The notes: generated from the sequence alone by a model not told the origin. A stretch of DNA of 63,017 nt from an uncultured Clostridia bacterium (GCA_947584595.1 CANPWP010000009.1:1-63017), one strand, 5' to 3'; shown: positions 1 to 9,539, counted from the stretch's first letter. Program-made: numbers and translations.

Positions 1-27
1 AGTACATAGGCAAGGAGTGAAATCACA

Positions 28-555
28 ATGGCAATCGGTGAAAGAATCCACTTTTTCCGCACCATGCGGGGTATGACGCAGAAATACCTCGGGATGCTGC
101 TGAGCTTCCCCGAAAAGAGTGCCGACGTTCGGCTGGCACAATATGAAATGGGGACTCGTTCTCCCAAAGCGGAGATCACCGCAGCGCTGGCGCAGGCGTT
201 GGATGTTTCCCCACAGGCGCTCACCGTGCCGGATATTGACAGTTACATCGGGCTTGCGCACACCCTGTTTACCCTTGAGGACAACTACGGTCTTGCCGTC
301 AGTGAAGCAGACGGCGAAGTCTGCTTAAAGGTTAATGCCGACAAGGGAAAGGACGCAGCCGAATTGCTGCAAATGCTTACCGCTTGGAAAGCGCAGGCGG
401 ACAAGCTCAGGGCGGGTGAGATCAGCCGGAAAGATTACGATAACTGGCGCTATCATTATCCGAAGTACGACGATACCGAAATTCGGGCAAGCATCCCACC
501 CAAAGAGCTAAGCGATACTTTAGTTGCGGCTTTCAAGGACAAACTGAAGGACTAA
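28..555 (+). CDS. XRE-family helix-turn-helix transcriptional regulator
   Basis: This 175-residue protein has an N-terminal Cro/C1-type helix-turn-helix at roughly residues 5-68 (IHFFRTMRGMTQKYLGMLL, then RLAQYEMGTRSPKAEI). A charged C-terminal half follows that I do not assign to a domain. It probably binds DNA to control genes of the mobile element it sits on. The start is supported by AGGAGTG eleven bases upstream of the ATG. Its codons are more GC-rich than those of the purine genes next door, which fits acquisition by transfer. A hairpin terminator follows directly. The target genes are not in the window. Confidence 0.85.
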   Translation: MAIGERIHFFRTMRGMTQKYLGMLLSFPEKSADVRLAQYEMGTRSPKAEITAALAQALDVSPQALTVPDIDSYIGLAHTLFTLEDNYGLAVSEADGEVCLKVNADKGKDAAELLQMLTAWKAQADKLRAGEISRKDYDNWRYHYPKYDDTEIRASIPPKELSDTLVAAFKDKLKD

Positions 556-568
556 TAAACGCAAAAAA

Positions 569-603
569 GGCATTACCGACTGCAAAAGTCAGTAATGCCT
601 TTT
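569..603 (+). terminator. Rho-independent terminator of the XRE gene
   Basis: GGCATTAC and GTAATGCC form the stem, extended by GAC/GTC with one mismatch, around a TGCAAAA loop and followed by a T run. It begins 13 bases after the stop codon of the regulator. Confidence 0.85.
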
Positions 604-635
604 AGATTGATTCAGATATACCTGCAAGCCATCCG

Positions 636-658
636 AAACGCACAATAAATGCGTTTTT
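636..658. terminator. Short hairpin with T run near the element end
   Basis: AAACGCA and TGCGTTT pair around a seven-base loop and are followed by TT. Read leftward it could also stop guaA transcripts, whose native terminator would have been displaced by the insertion. A second weaker hairpin (AAACCC/GGGTTT, 704-726) lies between it and guaA. Confidence 0.45.
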
Positions 659-661
659 CAG

Positions 662-688
662 CCTGCTATCATTTTGCTATCAAATTGG
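662..688. repeat. Paired short direct repeats, candidate integrase arm sites
   Basis: TGCTATCA occurs twice, about eleven bases apart, some 55 bases from the guaA junction. Read inward from the chromosome the block is CCAATT followed by two ATAGCA units. The right-hand element has CCAATT followed by two TTAGCAGG units in the same orientation at 61050-61072. Such repeats near att sites often bind the tyrosine recombinase N-terminal domain. That role is inferred. Confidence 0.4.
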
Positions 689-740
689 GGTTTTAGCGCT
701 CAGAAACCCAGTATTTATGCGGGTTTTCAGGCTTCGCAAA

Positions 741-2294
741 TTATTCCCACTCTACAGTACCCGGGGGTTTGGAGGTTATGTCGTAAACTACACGGTTTAC
801 GTGTTCTACCTCATTTATTATGCGGTTTGATACTCTGCCGAGGATTTCATAGGGGATTTTTGCCCAATCGGCTGTCATAAAATCATCTGTTGTTACTGCT
901 CTTATTGCGACAAGCTCATCATATGTACGGGAATCGCCCATTACGCCTACTGTTTTAACTCCCGGCAGAACGGCAAAAAATTGGCTTAATTCTTTTTCAT
1001 AACCGCATTTACTCATTTCATCACGCAAAACTGCGTCTGCTTTCTGAAGAAGTTTTACACGCTCTGCCGTTATTTCTCCGATTATTCTGACCCCCAATCC
1101 CGGTCCGGGAAATGGCTGTCGCCATACAAGCTCATGAGGAAGTCCCAGCATTTCGCCTACTATTCTTACCTCATCTTTAAAAAGGTCTTTTAAAGGCTCA
1201 ATTATTCCCTCAAATTTAATGTCTTCAGGCTGTTTTACCTGATTATGATGCGTCTTTATTGTAGCGGCATCGCCTTTTCCGCTTTCGATACGGTCAGGGT
1301 AAATTGTACCCTGTGCAAAGTAACCTGTTTCGTAATCTTCCCTGATTTTATTCCAGAAAACCTTATAAAATTCCTCTCCTATTACCTTACGCTTTGCTTC
1401 GGGTTCATCAATGCCTTTAAGTTTTGATAGAAAATTTTCCTGGCAGTTTACACGGACAAAGTTCATATCAAACAATTTTGTAAAGGTTTCTTCTACATAG
1501 TCGCCTTCGTCTTTTCTCATTAATCCCTGGTCGACAAAAACGCAGGTAAGCTGTTTTCCAACAGCTTTACTTAAAAGTGCCGCAGCAACAGAAGAATCTA
1601 CACCGCCTGAAAGACCGAGAACAACACCTTTATCGCCTATTTGCTGACGAAGCTCATTAACGGTTTGGTCAATGAAGTCATCCATTTTCCAAGTACCTTT
1701 ACATTTACAAACATTATAAAGAAATGCTCTTAACATTTCTTTACCGTTTTCGGTATGATTTACTTCGGGGTGAAACTGAACACCGTAAAGGTTTTTTTCC
1801 GGGCAGGACATTGCCGCAACGGGACAAACATCAGTATGAGCTGTAACCGTAAATCCGTTTGGCACCTGACTTATATAGTCACGGTGGCTCATCCATGAAG
1901 TACCCTTTTCGGGAAGTGACTTAAACAAAACATCTTCGGTATTATAATAAGCCTGTGCCATACCGTATTCACAGGAGGAATTATCGATTGCAGCTGTTAC
2001 AACACCGTCTAATGTATAAGCCATAAGCTGACAGCCGTAGCAAATACCCAAAACAGGAATACCAAGCTTAAAAATCTCCTTATCAATATGAGGGGATTTT
2101 TCATCATACACGCTGTTTGGACCTCCTGTGAATATAAGACCTGAGGGTGATAACTCTTTGATTTTTTCAATATTTGTTGTATAAGGCAAAATTTCGCAAT
2201 ATACATTACATTCACGAACTCGTCTTGCAATAAGCTGATTATACTGACCGCCAAAGTCAAGAACAATTACCAATTCTTTTTCAGGAATATTCAT
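741..2294 (-). CDS. guaA: GMP synthase (glutamine-hydrolysing)
   Basis: GuaA converts XMP to GMP using ATP and glutamine, the last step of guanine nucleotide synthesis in the cytoplasm. The 517-residue length is normal. The N-terminal class I amidotransferase has the nucleophile in GICYG and the FHPEV histidine/glutamate motif. The ATP pyrophosphatase P-loop is GLSGGVDSS, and the C terminus ends TVEWE as usual for the dimerisation domain. The start has AAGGAAC upstream. It is the last gene of the purC-F-B-A-guaA run, 34 bases after purA. Its stop codon coincides with the junction to the integrated element on the left; the reading frame is intact. Confidence 0.97.
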   Translation of the reverse strand: MNIPEKELVIVLDFGGQYNQLIARRVRECNVYCEILPYTTNIEKIKELSPSGLIFTGGPNSVYDEKSPHIDKEIFKLGIPVLGICYGCQLMAYTLDGVVTAAIDNSSCEYGMAQAYYNTEDVLFKSLPEKGTSWMSHRDYISQVPNGFTVTAHTDVCPVAAMSCPEKNLYGVQFHPEVNHTENGKEMLRAFLYNVCKCKGTWKMDDFIDQTVNELRQQIGDKGVVLGLSGGVDSSVAAALLSKAVGKQLTCVFVDQGLMRKDEGDYVEETFTKLFDMNFVRVNCQENFLSKLKGIDEPEAKRKVIGEEFYKVFWNKIREDYETGYFAQGTIYPDRIESGKGDAATIKTHHNQVKQPEDIKFEGIIEPLKDLFKDEVRIVGEMLGLPHELVWRQPFPGPGLGVRIIGEITAERVKLLQKADAVLRDEMSKCGYEKELSQFFAVLPGVKTVGVMGDSRTYDELVAIRAVTTDDFMTADWAKIPYEILGRVSNRIINEVEHVNRVVYDITSKPPGTVEWE

Positions 2295-2328
2295 AAGTTT
2301 TGCGTTCCTTTCAAAATTGAAAAGTTGT

Positions 2329-3609
2329 TTATTTATAAATTATATCTTCTCTTGCAGGACCGTTTGAAACCATTGTAATTGGAACTCCGATTTCTTTTTC
2401 TGCAAATTCAATATAATCTCTGCATTCCTGGGGAAGCTCATTATAATTTTTGATTCCCGTAATATCCGTTTTCCAGCCCTTTAATACCTTTAAAACAGGC
2501 TTACATCTTTTAAGCTTTGTTGTTGAAGGGAAATAATCAATAACTTCACCATCAAGCTCATAAGCTACGCAAACAGGAATTTCATCAAGATAGCCAAGAG
2601 CGTCAAGAACGGTAAATGCAACCTGCGTAGCGCCCTGAACCTGACAGCCGTAACGGGTAGCAACCAAATCAAGCCAGCCCATTCTTCTGGGACGTCCTGT
2701 TGTTGCGCCGAATTCGCCGCCGTCGCCGCCGTTCATTCTTAACTTGTCTGCTTCTTCACCGAAGATTTCGCTTACAAATTCACCTGCGCCTACTGCGCTT
2801 GAATATGCTTTAACTACTGTTACGATATCCTTTATTTCATACGGCGGAATACCGCCTGCGCCTACTGCGCCGTAGCCAGCAATCGTATTTGACGAGGTGA
2901 CCATGGGATAAATACCGAAATCAGTATCTTTTAATGCACCGAGCTGACCCTCAAGAAGAATGTTTTTGCCCTCTTTTACTGCATTATGTATAAATGTGAA
3001 GCTATCGCCTACATACGGTGCAAGAATTTCTTTATATTCCATAAGTTTATTGAAAACTTCATCTAAGGTTATTTCAGGTTTATTATAAAGATTTTTTAAA
3101 ATTGCGTTTTTGATTTCAAGAGCATGGCTGATTTTAGCCTTTAAGCTATCCATATCATCAAAAAGCTCATTGATTTGAAATCCTATTTTTGAATATTTAT
3201 CGGAATAGAAAGGTGCTATACCGCTTTTTGTTGAACCAAATGAATTTTTACCTAAACGCTCTTCCTCATAGCAGTCAAAGTCTACATGATAAGGCATTAC
3301 AACCTGAGCTCTGTCAGAGATTAAAACTTTCGGTTCAGGGACACCGCCCTCTTTTAAAGTTTTCATTTCCTTTACAAAATTTTCAACACTGAATGCAACG
3401 CCATTGCCTATTACGTTAGTAATATTTTGGTGAAAAACACCTGACGGAAGCTGATGCAAAGCAAATTTTCCGTAGTTATTTTTTATTGTATGACCTGCGT
3501 TTGCACCGCCCTGAAAGCGAATTACAACATCACTGTCATTTGCGAGAACGTCGGTAATTTTACCTTTGCCCTCGTCTCCCCAGTTAGCTCCGACTATTGC
3601 CTTTACCAT
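2329..3609 (-). CDS. purA: Adenylosuccinate synthetase
   Basis: PurA joins aspartate to IMP with GTP to give adenylosuccinate, the first step of the AMP branch. The 426-residue protein opens with the GTP-binding loop [11 protein letters not shown], has the AGHTI motif shortly after, and ends with the expected GPAREDIIY segment. AAGGAG precedes the ATG. It lies between purB, which completes the AMP branch, and guaA, which completes the GMP branch, so both IMP outlets appear to be co-transcribed. The 192-base gap to purB contains a dispersed palindromic repeat. Confidence 0.97.
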   Translation of the reverse strand: MVKAIVGANWGDEGKGKITDVLANDSDVVIRFQGGANAGHTIKNNYGKFALHQLPSGVFHQNITNVIGNGVAFSVENFVKEMKTLKEGGVPEPKVLISDRAQVVMPYHVDFDCYEEERLGKNSFGSTKSGIAPFYSDKYSKIGFQINELFDDMDSLKAKISHALEIKNAILKNLYNKPEITLDEVFNKLMEYKEILAPYVGDSFTFIHNAVKEGKNILLEGQLGALKDTDFGIYPMVTSSNTIAGYGAVGAGGIPPYEIKDIVTVVKAYSSAVGAGEFVSEIFGEEADKLRMNGGDGGEFGATTGRPRRMGWLDLVATRYGCQVQGATQVAFTVLDALGYLDEIPVCVAYELDGEVIDYFPSTTKLKRCKPVLKVLKGWKTDITGIKNYNELPQECRDYIEFAEKEIGVPITMVSNGPAREDIIYK

Positions 3610-3653
3610 TTTTCATACTCCTTTTTCTATCAATTAGCGGGTAGGTTTCGCAG

Positions 3654-3735
3654 TCGCATACTGCGACAATGGGACTTTGCCCCCTTGACCACTATGAGCT
3701 TTTGAAAAAGCTCGACCAAAACTTTCGCTTTTCTC
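3654..3735. repeat. Dispersed palindromic repeat, family A, copy 1
   Basis: This copy in the purA-purB gap begins GGTTTCGC and contains three successive palindromes: CGCAGT...ACTGCG, a degenerate GGGAC...CCCC block, and GAGCTTTT/AAAAGCTC. It ends ACCAAAACTTT. Further copies lie at 33560-33655 and 45549-45640, all in the same orientation and all between minus-strand genes. Here the first palindrome has different bases from the other copies but still pairs. The second is poorly preserved. Confidence 0.7.
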
Positions 3736-3801
3736 TACAAAACGATTTGTTTTTTATCAAAGTCTATTGACAACCTTTGTTTCTCAAACTGAATCCTTGA
3801 T

Positions 3802-5238
3802 TTATACATTAATCTCAGGTTTTTCTGTTTCAATGTTATCATAAGGTGCTAAAGCGTTTTTAACATCATTAGCCAAGAAATCTTCTGTTTGCTCCTTAGC
3901 TCTGCCTGTATATTTTTCAGGCTGTAAAATAGCTTCAAGCTCTTCAAGTGTAACGCCGAAAGCATTATCTGACGCAATTCTTTCAAGCAGGTCGTTTTCT
4001 CCGCCCTGTTCTTTTACTACCTTTGAGGCTTCCATAGAATGAACACGAATTCTTTCGTGAAGCACCTGACGGTCTGCTCCTCTCTTTTTAACTGCGTCCA
4101 TCATAATATTTTCCGTTGCCATAAAGGGCAGCTCTTTTCTTAATCTCTGCTCAATTACCTTTGGATAAACTACAAGTCCGTCTGCAACATTTGCATAAAG
4201 GTTCAAGATTGCATCAACTGCAAGGAATGCCTCAGGAATGCTTAACCGTTTATTTGCACTGTCGTCAAGTGTTCTTTCAAACCATTGTGTTGCAGTTGTA
4301 AAATATGTATTTAAAACATCTACCATCACATAACGTGAAAGTGAACCTATTCTTTCGCTTCTCATAGGATTACGCTTATATGCCATAGCAGATGAACCTA
4401 TCTGATTTTTTTCAAACGGTTCTTCAACTTCTTTTAAGTGCTGTAAAAGTCTTATATCGTTCGAGAACTTAGCGGCACTCTGGGCGATTCCTGCCAGTAC
4501 ATTTACAAATTGAGCGTCAAGCTTTCTTGAATATGTCTGACCCGATACTGCAAAACAGCCTTTATATCCCATTTTTTCTGCGATTTTTTTATCAAGCTCT
4601 TTTACCTTTTCATGGTCGCCGTCAAAAAGTTCTAAAAAGCTCGCCTGCGTACCTGTTGTACCCTTTGAGCCTAAAAGCTTAGCCTTTGATAGCTGATACT
4701 CAACATCTTCCAAATCCATTAACAAATCCTGAATCCAGAGGGTTGCCCTCTTACCTACCGTTGTAGGCTGTGCAGGCTGAAAATGTGTGAATGCAAGTGT
4801 TGGAAGAGCTTTATATTCATCTGCAAATTTTGCAAGGTTTCTGATTACTGTTACAAGCTTATTTCTTACAAGCTTTAACGCTTCCGTCATAATGATAACA
4901 TCTGTATTATCGCCTACATAGCAAGAGGTCGCTCCCAAATGGATAATTCCCTTTGCATTGGGACATTGTACACCGTAAGCATAAACGTGGCTCATAACAT
5001 CATGGCGAACAAGCTTTTCTCTCTCCTGTGCAACTTCATAGTTAATGTTATCCTGATTGGCTTTAAGCTCGTCAATCTGCTCCTGAGTTATGGGAAGTCC
5101 CAACTCTTTTTCAGATTCCGCAAGAGCTATCCACAGTTTTCTCCATGTACGGAATTTCATATCAGGTGAAAATAAATATTTCATTTCTTTGTCTGCATAT
5201 CTTGATGACAAAGGTGATTCGTAAGTATCTTTAACCAT
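3802..5238 (-). CDS. purB: Adenylosuccinate lyase
   Basis: PurB cleaves SAICAR to AICAR and adenylosuccinate to AMP, so it acts in both the IMP pathway and the AMP branch. The 478-residue sequence carries the superfamily signature GSSAMAYKRNP, which contains the mobile-loop catalytic serine, and HLGATSCYVGDN in the active site. AAGGAG inside the end of purF precedes the ATG. The start overlaps the purF stop by eight bases (ATGGTTAA), which indicates translational coupling in one operon. Confidence 0.96.
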   Translation of the reverse strand: MVKDTYESPLSSRYADKEMKYLFSPDMKFRTWRKLWIALAESEKELGLPITQEQIDELKANQDNINYEVAQEREKLVRHDVMSHVYAYGVQCPNAKGIIHLGATSCYVGDNTDVIIMTEALKLVRNKLVTVIRNLAKFADEYKALPTLAFTHFQPAQPTTVGKRATLWIQDLLMDLEDVEYQLSKAKLLGSKGTTGTQASFLELFDGDHEKVKELDKKIAEKMGYKGCFAVSGQTYSRKLDAQFVNVLAGIAQSAAKFSNDIRLLQHLKEVEEPFEKNQIGSSAMAYKRNPMRSERIGSLSRYVMVDVLNTYFTTATQWFERTLDDSANKRLSIPEAFLAVDAILNLYANVADGLVVYPKVIEQRLRKELPFMATENIMMDAVKKRGADRQVLHERIRVHSMEASKVVKEQGGENDLLERIASDNAFGVTLEELEAILQPEKYTGRAKEQTEDFLANDVKNALAPYDNIETEKPEINV

Positions 5239-6718
5239 TTTTCTTCTCCTTTAAAGGGATTTTTTTATTAAAATTCATTCCGCCACGCTCTTTGCCTTTA
5301 AAAGTCTGCTTTGTTATGGAAGCAGGATATTTTCCCGTAAAGCAGGCGTCACAGTATCCTTTGTTTTTATTAAAAATCATCTCACCCAAAAATTCAGCGG
5401 GTAAGTAACCAAGTGAATCTGCACCGCTTAATTTACAGATTTCATCAACTGAATGGTTACAGGCAATAAGTTCCTCACGGGAGGGAATATCCGTTCCGTA
5501 ATAACAAGGCCACATAAAAGGCGGTGATGAAATTCTCATATGAACCTCTTTTGCACCTGCTTCCCTGAGCATTGTTACAATTCTGTCTACAGTTGTACCT
5601 CTTACGATACTGTCGTCAATCATAACTACCCTTTTTCCCTTAACGGAATTTATAAGCGGATTAAGTTTGATTCTTACGCTTTTCATTCTTTCCGACTGGC
5701 TGGGCTTAATAAATGTTCTGCCGATATAGTTATTTTTGACAATACCTTTTTCATAAGGTATGCCCGATTCTTCACTGTATCCTATTGCGGCGTCTATTCC
5801 CGATTCAGGCACGCCGATAACAAGGTCAGCTTCTACGGGAAATTCTCTTGCAAGAATTCTTCCTGCTTGTTTTCTTGCCTCGTAAACGCTTACGGAATCA
5901 ATAATTGAATCTGTTCGGGCAAAATAAATATATTCAAAAATACAAAGTGATTTTTTGGGATTTTCTACTGTTTTAATACTGCGGACACCGTCTTCATTTA
6001 CCACAACGATTTCGCCCGGCTCAATATCTCTGACAAAATCTGCCCCGCAGGCGTCAAGCGCCGCACTTTCACTTGCAAAAACTACTGTTTTGTTTAATTT
6101 TCCCATACAAAGCGGTCTGAAGCCGTGAGGGTCTCTTGCTGCAATGATCTTCCTCGGACTCATTACAAGCAACGAATATGCACCCTCGATTTTTTTCATT
6201 GCATTTTTAACTGCATCTTCAACTGAATGACATTTCAAGCGCTCTCTCGCAATTACATAACAGATGACCTCACTGTCGATTGTCGTCTGAAAAATTGCTC
6301 CACGCTGTTCGAGCTCTTTTCTTATTTCAACTGCATTTGTAAGGTTGCCGTTATGTGCAACGGCAAGCGTTCCCTTTACATAACGCATAACAAGCGGCTG
6401 TGCATTTTCAAGCACAGAGCCGCCTGCCGTTGAATAGCGGACGTGGGATACTGCCATTTGTCCGCTTAAAGAATCTAAAATATCATTGTTGAAAACCTCG
6501 GTAACCAAGCCCATATCCTTATGGTAATCCATAACACCGCAGTCGCTTACAGCTATGCCGCAGCTCTCCTGCCCACGGTGTTGTAATGCAAGAAGTCCGT
6601 TATAACAAGAATATGCCGGGTCTAAAGTACCGTCACTGTATATTCCGAAAACTCCACATTCCTCGTGAAGTCCCTCTTTTGGAAATTTATCAAAACCGTT
6701 AACCAAAGGATCCACCAT
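5231..6718 (-). CDS. purF: Amidophosphoribosyltransferase
   Basis: PurF makes phosphoribosylamine from PRPP and glutamine, the committed step of purine synthesis. The 495-residue protein starts with a propeptide of about 20 residues ending at HEE, followed by the nucleophile cysteine in CGVFGIYS. The PRPP loop is VVMIDDSIVRGTT. Cysteines in SLCIFEY, WPCYYG and CDACF match the four ligands of the 4Fe-4S cluster in the oxygen-sensitive Bacillus-type enzyme. The start has only a weak ribosome site. It lies 39 bases after purC and overlaps purB. Confidence 0.97.
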   Translation of the reverse strand: MVDPLVNGFDKFPKEGLHEECGVFGIYSDGTLDPAYSCYNGLLALQHRGQESCGIAVSDCGVMDYHKDMGLVTEVFNNDILDSLSGQMAVSHVRYSTAGGSVLENAQPLVMRYVKGTLAVAHNGNLTNAVEIRKELEQRGAIFQTTIDSEVICYVIARERLKCHSVEDAVKNAMKKIEGAYSLLVMSPRKIIAARDPHGFRPLCMGKLNKTVVFASESAALDACGADFVRDIEPGEIVVVNEDGVRSIKTVENPKKSLCIFEYIYFARTDSIIDSVSVYEARKQAGRILAREFPVEADLVIGVPESGIDAAIGYSEESGIPYEKGIVKNNYIGRTFIKPSQSERMKSVRIKLNPLINSVKGKRVVMIDDSIVRGTTVDRIVTMLREAGAKEVHMRISSPPFMWPCYYGTDIPSREELIACNHSVDEICKLSGADSLGYLPAEFLGEMIFNKNKGYCDACFTGKYPASITKQTFKGKERGGMNFNKKIPLKEKKNG

Positions 6719-6757
6719 CCGATATTTTTTACTTCATTTTTATTTATAATCGGTGAA

Positions 6758-7465
6758 TTATGCAAGACCTATTCTTTTCATCATTTCTGCATATGCTTCT
6801 TCTACTCCGCCCATATCTCTGCGGAAACGGTCCTTATCAAGTTTTTCCTGAGTGTCAACATCCCAAAAACGGCATGTATCAGGTGAAATTTCATCTGCAA
6901 GAATAATATCGCCGTGGAAACGTCCGAACTCAATTTTAAAGTCGATCAAATCCACCTTACATTCTTTAAAAAATTCAACCATTATATCGTTGATTTTTAA
7001 TGCCATTTCTGAAATCTTATCAATTTCTTCCTTTGTTGCAAGCTCTGCTGCAAGAATATGATATTCATTTACCATCGGGTCTCCCAAATCGTCATCTTTA
7101 TAGCAAAACTCAAGTACGGGGACTTTCATTACAGTACCTTCCGGAAGTCCTAAACGCTTTGAAAGACTGCCTGCCGCTTTATTTCTTACTATAACTTCAA
7201 GAGGAACGATCTCTACTTTTTTAAGCACTGTTTCTCTGTCGTTTAATTCTTCTACAAAATCGGTTTTTATACCCTTTTCTTCAAGAAGCTTAAACATAAA
7301 GTTGCTCATTCTGTTATTTACTACGCCTTTACCGATAATAGTGCCTTTTTTTTCGCCGTTAAATGCAGTTGCATCGTCTTTATATGACACAATGCAGTAA
7401 TCAGCGTTATCTGTTGCAAATACTTTTTTTGCTTTTCCTTCGTAAAGTTGTTCTTTCTTTTCCAT
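6758..7465 (-). CDS. purC: Phosphoribosylaminoimidazole-succinocarboxamide synthase
   Basis: PurC condenses CAIR with aspartate to form SAICAR, using ATP. I take the start at 7465 ([16 protein letters not shown]), giving 235 residues, because GGAGGA lies eight bases upstream. A longer in-frame reading would place that ribosome site inside the gene. The ATP-binding EGKAK motif and DFKIEFGR are present. It is the first gene of the minus-strand purine operon and is preceded by a clear promoter. Confidence 0.96.
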   Translation of the reverse strand: MEKKEQLYEGKAKKVFATDNADYCIVSYKDDATAFNGEKKGTIIGKGVVNNRMSNFMFKLLEEKGIKTDFVEELNDRETVLKKVEIVPLEVIVRNKAAGSLSKRLGLPEGTVMKVPVLEFCYKDDDLGDPMVNEYHILAAELATKEEIDKISEMALKINDIMVEFFKECKVDLIDFKIEFGRFHGDIILADEISPDTCRFWDVDTQEKLDKDRFRRDMGGVEEAYAEMMKRIGLA

Positions 7466-7510
7466 TTGACAGTCCTCCAAAATCAACATTTATGTACGTT
7501 AATTGAAACT

Positions 7511-7571
7511 GTGTTGCGTGAACACAATAATTTTACAAAATAATTATAATATAAAATCTAATTATAAGCAA
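7511..7571 (-). promoter_or_regulatory. Promoter and leader of the purC-F-B-A-guaA operon
   Basis: On the minus strand TTGCTT (7566-7571) and TATAAT (7543-7548) are 17 bases apart. The leader of about 70 bases contains a short inverted repeat, GTGTT/AACAC (7511-7525), between promoter and ribosome site. I see no purine riboswitch core in the leader. No PurR box is recognisable. Confidence 0.65.
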
Positions 7572-7691
7572 TAAAATTGTATAAAAATTTTTGTTTTTTC
7601 CTATATTGTTAAAAAATTAACATCTATTGTATAAAATATTATATCAATTTACCTCTGTATATTTTATTTTGGAAAATAAATAAAATTTTCC

Positions 7692-7720
7692 TTGATTTTT
7701 TATGTTGTGTATTGTATAAT
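7692..7720 (+). promoter_or_regulatory. Sigma-A-type promoter of tRNA-Leu
   Basis: TTGATT (7692-7697) and TATAAT (7715-7720) are separated by 17 bases. The first tRNA base lies 15 bases after the -10 box. Confidence 0.8.
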
Positions 7721-7734
7721 TATTATCGCTATAC

Positions 7735-7821
7735 GCCGGTGTGTTGGAATTGGCAGACGAGGTGGACTCAAAATCCATTCCTAGCAATAGGGTGCGGGTT
7801 CAAGTCCCGCCACCGGCACCA
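7735..7821 (+). tRNA. tRNA-Leu (anticodon CAA)
   Basis: Acceptor arms GCCGGTG and CACCGGC pair perfectly, and the CCA end is encoded. The anticodon loop CTCAAAA presents CAA, reading UUG. A long variable arm (CCTAGCAATAGG) marks it as a class II leucine tRNA, and the T loop is TTCAAGT. Total length is 87 bases. Confidence 0.95.
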
Positions 7822-7823
7822 TA

Positions 7824-7854
7824 AAAAATCCTTGTCTTAAGACAAGGATTTTTT
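7824..7854 (+). terminator. Terminator of tRNA-Leu
   Basis: AAAAAATCCTTGTC and GACAAGGATTTTTT form a near-perfect hairpin with a T run immediately after the tRNA. Confidence 0.9.
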
Positions 7855-7922
7855 CAGTTATATTCGTTTTCAACGAAATAAATTTACGGTGTAATTTTTT
7901 TAAATAAGCCTAAAAGGTATAC

Positions 7923-7951
7923 TGTACAAAAATTTATTTTTTGTTTATAAT
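7923..7951 (+). promoter_or_regulatory. Probable promoter of the small unknown gene
   Basis: TGTACA (7923-7928) and TATAAT (7946-7951) are spaced by 17 bases, 20 bases before the start codon. The -35 box is a partial match. Confidence 0.5.
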
Positions 7952-7971
7952 TAAGTTTAGAGGTGATACTG

Positions 7972-8295
7972 ATGAAGATAATTTATCATATAGGAAATGA
8001 AGTTACTGCTGATACAGTTGTAAAAAAGGGGATTCTAAACGATGACAAACAACAAATGTTCATTGAAAGTGTTGGAGAAAAATATATTTTTAATGAAATT
8101 AAACAAGTTAATGTAGTAAAAATTAACTATTTGGGTACCATGGTAAAAGTTATAAACGGTGAAGATACAATTTTTCTTGCGGTCCCAAGAATATTTATAG
8201 ATAAAGGTACGGGTTTTGCAATTATAAACTTTTTTGCAACAAAAAAAGCTGCAAATCTTTTGTCTTGTTCAATGCTGAATCAGAAAAACAAGTAG
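7972..8295 (+). CDS. Small protein of unknown function
   Basis: I do not recognise this 107-residue protein. The start at MKIIYHIG is chosen because GAGGTG lies just upstream; an earlier GTG falls within that ribosome site. The sequence alternates short beta-like stretches (KIIYHIG, KYIFNEIKQVNVVKINYL, MVKVINGEDTIFLAV) with no obvious catalytic motif. It has no signal peptide and ends with a basic tail. The pattern could be a small beta-barrel or PH-like fold, which is only a guess. It is transcribed alone: a tRNA terminator precedes it and a hairpin follows. Confidence 0.75.
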   Translation: MKIIYHIGNEVTADTVVKKGILNDDKQQMFIESVGEKYIFNEIKQVNVVKINYLGTMVKVINGEDTIFLAVPRIFIDKGTGFAIINFFATKKAANLLSCSMLNQKNK

Positions 8296-8339
8296 TAACG
8301 GATTTCAAATTTATAACAAAACCGCTTATTAAAAAGTTA

Positions 8340-8370
8340 AAGTTGCAAGTCAACGGCTTGCAACTTCTTT
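8340..8370 (+). terminator. Terminator after the small unknown gene
   Basis: AAGTTGCAAG and CTTGCAACTT form a ten-base-pair stem with a seven-base loop, followed by CTTT. Confidence 0.8.
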
Positions 8371-8395
8371 ATATATTCTTATTTTAGGTGACCAT

Positions 8396-9079
8396 ATGAA
8401 TAAATACAAAATAATTGCTCATATTGAAAATGATTTTAAAACAAAGTTCGGTGTTCCAAGACAAAGCGGTCTTTGCAATAGCTTAACCTCTAAAATAATT
8501 TTTGAGCCTGAATTCAGAGTTAAAGAAGCGTTCAGAGGTCTTGAGAAGTATTCTCATATATGGCTGCTATGGCAATTTTCAAAATCCATTGACAAAGAAT
8601 GGACTCCAACCGTAAGACCGCCCAAGTTAGGCGGAAACAAAAGAATGGGTGTTTTTGCGACACGCTCCCCTTTCAGACCAAACAATATAGGGATTTCATC
8701 AGTTGAGCTTTGCAAAATTGAATTTAACAAAGAATACGGTGTTATACTATATGTAAAAGGCGCTGACTTAATGAACAATACACCTATTATCGATATTAAG
8801 CCTTATCTTCCCTATACAGACTGCCACGCTGACGCAACAGGCGGATTTGCTCTACAAAATACTGACGGGTGTTTAAAAGTTGATTTTAAAAAAGAATTTC
8901 TTGATATGATACCGACAGAAAAGAAAAAAGGACTAATAGAAATTTTGTCAAACGACCCTCGGCCGGGATATCAAGACGATGAAAACAGAATTTACAAAAT
9001 GGAATTTGATAATTTTGAGATACACTTTTTTGTAAAATCAAACACACTTACAGTTTGCAGCATTATTGAACTTAGTTAA
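8396..9079 (+). CDS. trmO: tRNA (N6-threonylcarbamoyladenosine37-N6)-methyltransferase TrmO
   Basis: TrmO (TsaA/YaeB family) uses S-adenosylmethionine to methylate t6A at position 37 of threonine tRNAs. The 227-residue protein has the family hallmark GVFATRSPFRPNNIG, with KYSHIWLLW before it and the DIKPYLPYTD segment after it. Its length is typical. AGGTGA precedes the ATG. The last eight bases overlap the convergent tspO gene. It appears to be a single-gene unit. Confidence 0.9.
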   Translation: MNKYKIIAHIENDFKTKFGVPRQSGLCNSLTSKIIFEPEFRVKEAFRGLEKYSHIWLLWQFSKSIDKEWTPTVRPPKLGGNKRMGVFATRSPFRPNNIGISSVELCKIEFNKEYGVILYVKGADLMNNTPIIDIKPYLPYTDCHADATGGFALQNTDGCLKVDFKKEFLDMIPTEKKKGLIEILSNDPRPGYQDDENRIYKMEFDNFEIHFFVKSNTLTVCSIIELS

Positions 9080-9539
9080 GAAAGAAAGCGAAAAAATTTA
9101 GATAAGCAGCAAAAATAAGCCATAATATATAAGGAATTTGCAAAAGACCGGCAATCGGGTTAATTTGATAAAATTTTATAGTCATATAAATTACTGCGCC
9201 TAACAAAACTAAAAGCCAGATAAATGCTAAGAAAAACATTTGAGCGTTAAAGAATATAAACGGCCAAACAAAATTCAGGACAAGCTGAATCCCGTAAATG
9301 TAAAGTGCCATTCGTGATTCTGGTGTTTTTTCTTTCCAAACAAGATACGAAGATATTCCCATAAGAATATATAAAATCGTCCAGACTATGGGGAATACTA
9401 TTCCCGGAGGCGCTAACGGAGGTCTTTTTATATTTTCATAAAAATCCATTGAACCTGATGTTAAAAGACCTGCCAGTCCTCCTACTGCAAGGGGAATTGC
9501 CAATGCAATTATTATTGGCAAAACTTTCTTTTTAAACAT
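9072..9539 (-). CDS. tspO: TspO/MBR family membrane protein
   Basis: This 155-residue protein shows five hydrophobic segments and the family pattern: GGLAGLLTSGSMDFYENIKRP near the N terminus, PPGIVFPIVWTILYILMG, then LNFVWPFIFF. TspO proteins bind porphyrins or related tetrapyrroles in the membrane and act in stress responses; the role in this organism is not shown. AAGGAG precedes the start. It converges on trmO with an eight-base overlap and has its own upstream region of about 140 bases shared with pyrB. Confidence 0.9.
   Translation of the reverse strand: MFKKKVLPIIIALAIPLAVGGLAGLLTSGSMDFYENIKRPPLAPPGIVFPIVWTILYILMGISSYLVWKEKTPESRMALYIYGIQLVLNFVWPFIFFNAQMFFLAFIWLLVLLGAVIYMTIKFYQINPIAGLLQIPYILWLIFAAYLNFFAFFLN

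Larger units (their letters stand above)
1..740. mobile_element. End of an integrated genetic element abutting the 3' end of guaA
   Basis: This stretch is visibly richer in G+C than the AT-rich genes that follow. It carries an XRE-type regulator of the kind found on integrative elements, two hairpin terminators and a pair of short direct repeats, and it stops exactly at the guaA stop codon. The 3' end of guaA (GAGTGGGAATAA read on the minus strand) is a documented integration site for genomic islands and ICEs. The rest of the element lies to the left of the window, so its size and integrase are unknown. The boundary is inferred from composition and context; no second att copy is visible here. 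Confidence 0.6.

Noticed and set aside
7466..7734. Purine riboswitch or PurR box ahead of purC
   Set aside because: The conserved loop sequences of the guanine/adenine aptamer and a PurR-type box are not visible; only a promoter and a small inverted repeat are.
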